NCBI RefSeq assembly: GCF_009208775.1
Contig: NZ_WFLM01000006.1
Span: 55,363-119,362, forward strand
Reading direction: 5' to 3'
DNA length: 64,000 nucleotides
Origin: Silvanigrella paludirubra
GTDB lineage: Bacteria; Bdellovibrionota_B; Oligoflexia; Silvanigrellales; Silvanigrellaceae
The translations under genes were made by a program, and so were the position numbers. Shown one piece after another: positions 61,303 through 64,000 of the stretch (position 1 is the stretch's first letter; each line of letters starts with the position of its first letter). A model generated the notes under the pieces. The model saw only the letters and a program-made list of their open reading frames with translations, ran no database searches and was not told where the DNA came from.

Positions 61303-62910
61303 TTATTGTTTTGTCCTATTGTCATTTCGTCTTTCTGAACTAATTGAAGATCCTTTAGCATTAGAAGAGGATCTATCCGCACTGCCTTTACTATTGCTTA
61401 CTTGGTTTTTTTGTTTGCCTGTTACCAAGTCGTTCATTCTTGTTCCAGGAGTGGCAATTTCTACTCCTAACTTAGTGAGCTCAGATTTAAAGGCTTTTGT
61501 ATAGGCTTCTCCTTCTAATCCCCTTGTTGCTTCATTAAGTTTATCCCAAACCCCCAAATGATATTCTGCAGGATGGTTTGCTGAATGACCCAATACAGAA
61601 ACCTTATTACTAGGTTCTTTCGAAATATCTAATCCAGCTTTATTAAACATTTATTCAAAAAATGGAGTCCATATGACACCACCCTTCGCCCGTTTTGTAT
61701 TTTTGTCCGTTGCAATATGATGAATTTGCGCATTTTTAATTTTTGCTGCCGGCATCGCTTCGGCAGCTACTATTTTTTTAGCATTTGAAGCAACTTCCGC
61801 AAGTAGCGAAGGATTTTGTAAAGCGGAAACAGTATTGGCAACACTTGCAAGTTCAGCAATTGTTTCTTGAGGAGACAGCCACTAGTAGATGACAAAGTCT
61901 CAACAAGGTCACAATAAACTGCTAAACTTTTCTGTTTTAAAGTTGCATTTGGTGACTCAAAGGCTTTATTAAAAATAGCGCTATTATTGGATGTGTTTGT
62001 TGATGATTCAACTTGAGGAGATTTTCCACGCGGTAATAATGGTCTTCCTTTTTGCTCCCCAGTTTCATAATGAAATTCAATAGGATTATTTCCTGCATAT
62101 TGAAATAAGTTTGCTTCGTCTGTTACTTTAATAATTTCATCAAAATTTTGTCCAATATAAATATCAGGTGACATCCATAAACCACGAGCGGGATCATAAG
62201 CTCGTACGCCCATTGAATGCAGACCAGTCGATGCTGAAAACTTTCCTTTTGCAAAAACTTCCGTACCACGCATACCTTGAAGTTCATTTGAGTTTGAGCT
62301 TCCTAATATTTCAAAGGATTTTCCTTCCCAGTTATCACGCATGTTACTTTGAGGATTAGTGTATAAAGAAACATCTTGGCGATTTCCGACTTCTTTGTAA
62401 CTTGCTAAAATTGAGTTTGATAATAATGGAATTCCGCGCGATAATCCAAAAGGTTCACTCGCATTTCGTTCTACTATTTTATGAGAATCAATGTCTATAA
62501 CTTGTGAAACGGAGCCCACATGATCTTTTATCACAAGTTCTTTTCGTGATTGCATTTGAGCAGAAGATAATGAAACAGCATCTTTTGCATTTAAAGTTGG
62601 ATAACGTGTAATTAATCTTAAATTTGCAAAAGAGCCTATTCCAATATTAAAATGAATTTCATCTCGTTCAAATGTAATGCCTTGAGCAAAAGCTACTGAG
62701 CGAGGAAGTTTTTGTATTGTTAAATCATTTTTCTTTTCTGAATTATGTTGTGGTTGTCTGCCATCATTTAATAATTTTTAATAAGTAACACCATCAAATT
62801 CAGCAAGCTAACTAAGACTATTCCAAACATATTTTTTTATTGGAATTTCATTTGTATTTTGCTAGTTTGAAGCTGTAATTAATTTTGTATTGGAAAAATT
62901 TATTTTATAA
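61303..62910 (-). pseudogene. Rhs-core / AHH-nuclease polymorphic toxin remnant
   Basis: Read on the minus strand, this is the 3' end of an Rhs protein. Parts of an Rhs repeat come first (KKYVWNSL, LAEFDGVTY). The LVIKDHVGSVSQVID segment and the core signature MGVRAYDPARGLWMSPDIY...NLFQYAGNNPIEF follow. The tip is an AHH-type nuclease: QIHHIATDKN, then VLGHSANHPAEYHLGVW, and GVEIATPGTRMNDLV. It is inactive as a whole. In-frame stops occur at 62862-62864 (TAG), 62808-62810 (TAG), 62778-62780 (TAA) and 61651-61653 (TAA, inside the tip). A frameshift lies near 61880-61900, and the 5' part is absent. An open 115-codon piece (61303-61650) retains the tip's C-terminus. Confidence 0.85.
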
Positions 62911-62923
62911 CTTTAAATTGAAA

Positions 62924-63388
62924 TTATAAATACTCAATTTCACATTTAAATTCATTAGAAATAAATTGCATAATTTTAAGATCTTTCGAATATATTTCAT
63001 AATAAGAGGTATCAAAAGGTCTTATTTCTAATAGAGCTCCTTGTAAATCTGGAACTTCATTATCTTCAGACCAATAAGATCTTGTCCAATCTTTGTTTTT
63101 AGGTTGTTCATTAAAACAAATAAAAGTAGCAAAAATAATTTGATATTTATTATCTAACTTATTTATTAGATCATTTGTGCTTCCAATGAAATAAGGGATA
63201 TGATTTGATTTCAGATTTAACCATCCATCTGGAATTGTTTCTAAATCAGCCAAGTACCAAACTATTTTTGAATTGAATTGATTAATTAAATTTATAATTA
63301 TATCTAATTGTTCTTTTGTTCCACATAAATCAGAACTTATCATTTTTGGTTTTAATTTTATAAAATATTTAGCCATATCAGAATTCAT
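62924..63388 (-). CDS. Candidate immunity protein for the adjacent toxin tip
   Basis: A 154-residue cytoplasmic protein (starts MNSDMAKYFIKLKPKMIS), acidic and without signal. Its ATG overlaps the stop of the polymorphic-toxin-24-like tip (ATGA), and TTGGAG lies ten bases upstream. Such coupling is the normal layout of toxin then immunity gene. The family is not one I recognise; segments include LIDLAD-like IVWYLADLETIPDGW and ALLEIRPFDTSYYEIY. Neutralising the upstream tip is inferred from position. Confidence 0.65.
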   Translation of the reverse strand: MNSDMAKYFIKLKPKMISSDLCGTKEQLDIIINLINQFNSKIVWYLADLETIPDGWLNLKSNHIPYFIGSTNDLINKLDNKYQIIFATFICFNEQPKNKDWTRSYWSEDNEVPDLQGALLEIRPFDTSYYEIYSKDLKIMQFISNEFKCEIEYL

Positions 63389-63765
63389 AATGTTAAACTC
63401 CAAGGTGTTCCGTTATCTCTCTTCGGTGTTCCGCCAGTATTATTTGGAGTAGAAAAATGATCATGAGGATTTGAATGATCTTTTCTTCCATGATTAGTCC
63501 AATCAGTTGTTTTCTGCAATTGTCCATTTTCACCCCACTGTCTTGTCTGCCTATAATCACCTTTTCTACCCTCTTTTATCCCAATCTGCGAATGAGGTGC
63601 ATTTGATGATGGAGTTGGCTCTCCTGAATTAATATCTTTTGGTAACTTAGGATTTCCTGGAGGTTTATAATTATTTTGAGGTTCTCCACCAATATTCGCA
63701 TTCATCAAAATATCCGAAATACATTTCAAACCAACGAGGGCCATGATACCGCCATCGAAAGCCAT
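63385..63765 (-). CDS. Polymorphic toxin type 24-like tip, orphan cassette
   Basis: A 126-residue toxin-tip reading frame (open to 63846 without an upstream start). It begins with a Gly/Ala-rich linker segment (SGGGTSVIATSPVSSKMAFD) and a Pro-rich linker. The conserved tip follows: HSQIGIKEGRKGDYRQTRQW, DWTNHGRKDHSNPHDH and a TPNNTGGTPKR end. This matches what I know as the polymorphic toxin type 24 domain of Rhs proteins. There is no Rhs shell in front, no clear ribosome site and no secretion signal, so it is either an orphan cassette for recombination or a truncated gene. The candidate immunity gene overlaps its stop by four bases. Confidence 0.7.
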   Translation of the reverse strand: MAFDGGIMALVGLKCISDILMNANIGGEPQNNYKPPGNPKLPKDINSGEPTPSSNAPHSQIGIKEGRKGDYRQTRQWGENGQLQKTTDWTNHGRKDHSNPHDHFSTPNNTGGTPKRDNGTPWSLTL

Positions 63766-63911
63766 TTTACTTGATACTGGTGAGGTAGCAATTACAGATG
63801 TGCCACCACCTGAGGGGACAGAAGTTGCTAATACATTCTTTTTAAATTATTTGTTTTAGTAATTATTATTACTATAAAATTAATTTTTACAGTTCTGCCT
63901 TTTTTAAATAT

Positions 63912-64000
63912 TTAATCACATTCTTCATATATGATTTCAGATGCAATAATAATTCCATCACAACCTTTTAAAGCATTTATGCAATATACATTAAAATCTC
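63912..64000 (-). CDS. 3' end of an unknown gene, cut by the window edge
   Basis: The last 28 codons of a minus-strand gene read DFNVYCINALKGCDGIIIAS, then EIIYEECD and stop. The rest lies outside. Its strand and place after a tip cassette suggest another immunity-type gene, which the short piece cannot prove. Confidence 0.45.
   Translation of the reverse strand, partial: DFNVYCINALKGCDGIIIASEIIYEECD

Noticed and set aside
61770..62555. 261-codon minus-strand open frame as a complete gene
   Set aside because: It is an internal piece of the Rhs remnant; sequence similarity continues upstream of its Met and, after a frameshift, downstream.
61651..62864. Stop-codon reassignment (TAG/TAA read as Gln/Lys) to explain the Rhs frame
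   Set aside because: Many sound genes in the window end normally in TAA, TAG or TGA, and the Rhs region also has a frameshift and no 5' end, so decay is simpler.

Overview
The window is one contiguous stretch of a strongly AT-rich bacterial chromosome. It shows a Gram-negative cell plan: lipoproteins and Lnt, periplasmic binding proteins, lytic transglycosylase, tail-specific protease, chemoreceptors. The gene mix and protein flavour (SufU-type scaffold, animal-type glutaminyl cyclase, MACPF-like lipoprotein, decayed Rhs toxin locus, very low GC) fit the Bdellovibrionota/Oligoflexia, perhaps a Silvanigrella-like lineage. That placement is inference: no rRNA or other marker is present. I found no tRNA, rRNA, CRISPR array, phage or complete insertion sequence.

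Layout. 1-2.3 kb is a minus-strand suf iron-sulfur operon (sufS-sufU-sufC, cut at the left edge). 2.5-9 kb holds a large UbiB/AarF-like protein, a sphingomyelinase-like phosphodiesterase, exonuclease III and a dicarboxylate symporter. 9.3-12.9 kb pairs a secreted lipoprotein with MACPF-like motifs and an apolipoprotein N-acyltransferase. 13-21.5 kb has an orphan solute-binding protein, a CDF metal exporter, lipB, a PhnC/PhnE-like importer without its binding protein, a lytic transglycosylase and a divergent histidine kinase/response regulator pair. 21.7-27.4 kb is a one-carbon/methionine cluster: a homocysteine-methyltransferase/MTHFR fusion that has lost its zinc cysteines, a 2Fe-2S ferredoxin, and an intact MetH. 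27.7-33.3 kb is a complete oppABCDF operon. 33.4-44.5 kb mixes envelope glycosyltransferases with housekeeping genes (SDR, KamA-family radical SAM, surE, glutaminyl cyclase, cobU, ubiE/menG, mdh).

44.7-56.4 kb contains two unknown secreted or small proteins and a 769-residue protein. The latter has a near-perfect 21-bp tandem repeat followed by a His-Gly...Ala-Cys pair typical of clan CD (caspase-like) cysteine peptidases. Next come a chemoreceptor pair, a MazG-like hydrolase, a lipid kinase, a divergent pyruvate kinase, fur and a tail-specific protease.

56.5-64 kb is a degenerate accessory region. It has an Rpn-type nuclease and a minus-strand polymorphic-toxin locus. The locus comprises an Rhs-core/AHH-nuclease pseudogene with several in-frame stops, three related copies of an Imm11-like immunity gene (one intact, one split at a poly-A tract, one decayed), orphan toxin-tip fragments, and a polymorphic-toxin-24-like tip overlapping its candidate immunity gene. 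The most interesting items are the clan CD repeat protein, the MACPF-like lipoprotein, the zinc-less methyltransferase domain and the toxin/immunity graveyard with its homopolymer-controlled immunity gene.
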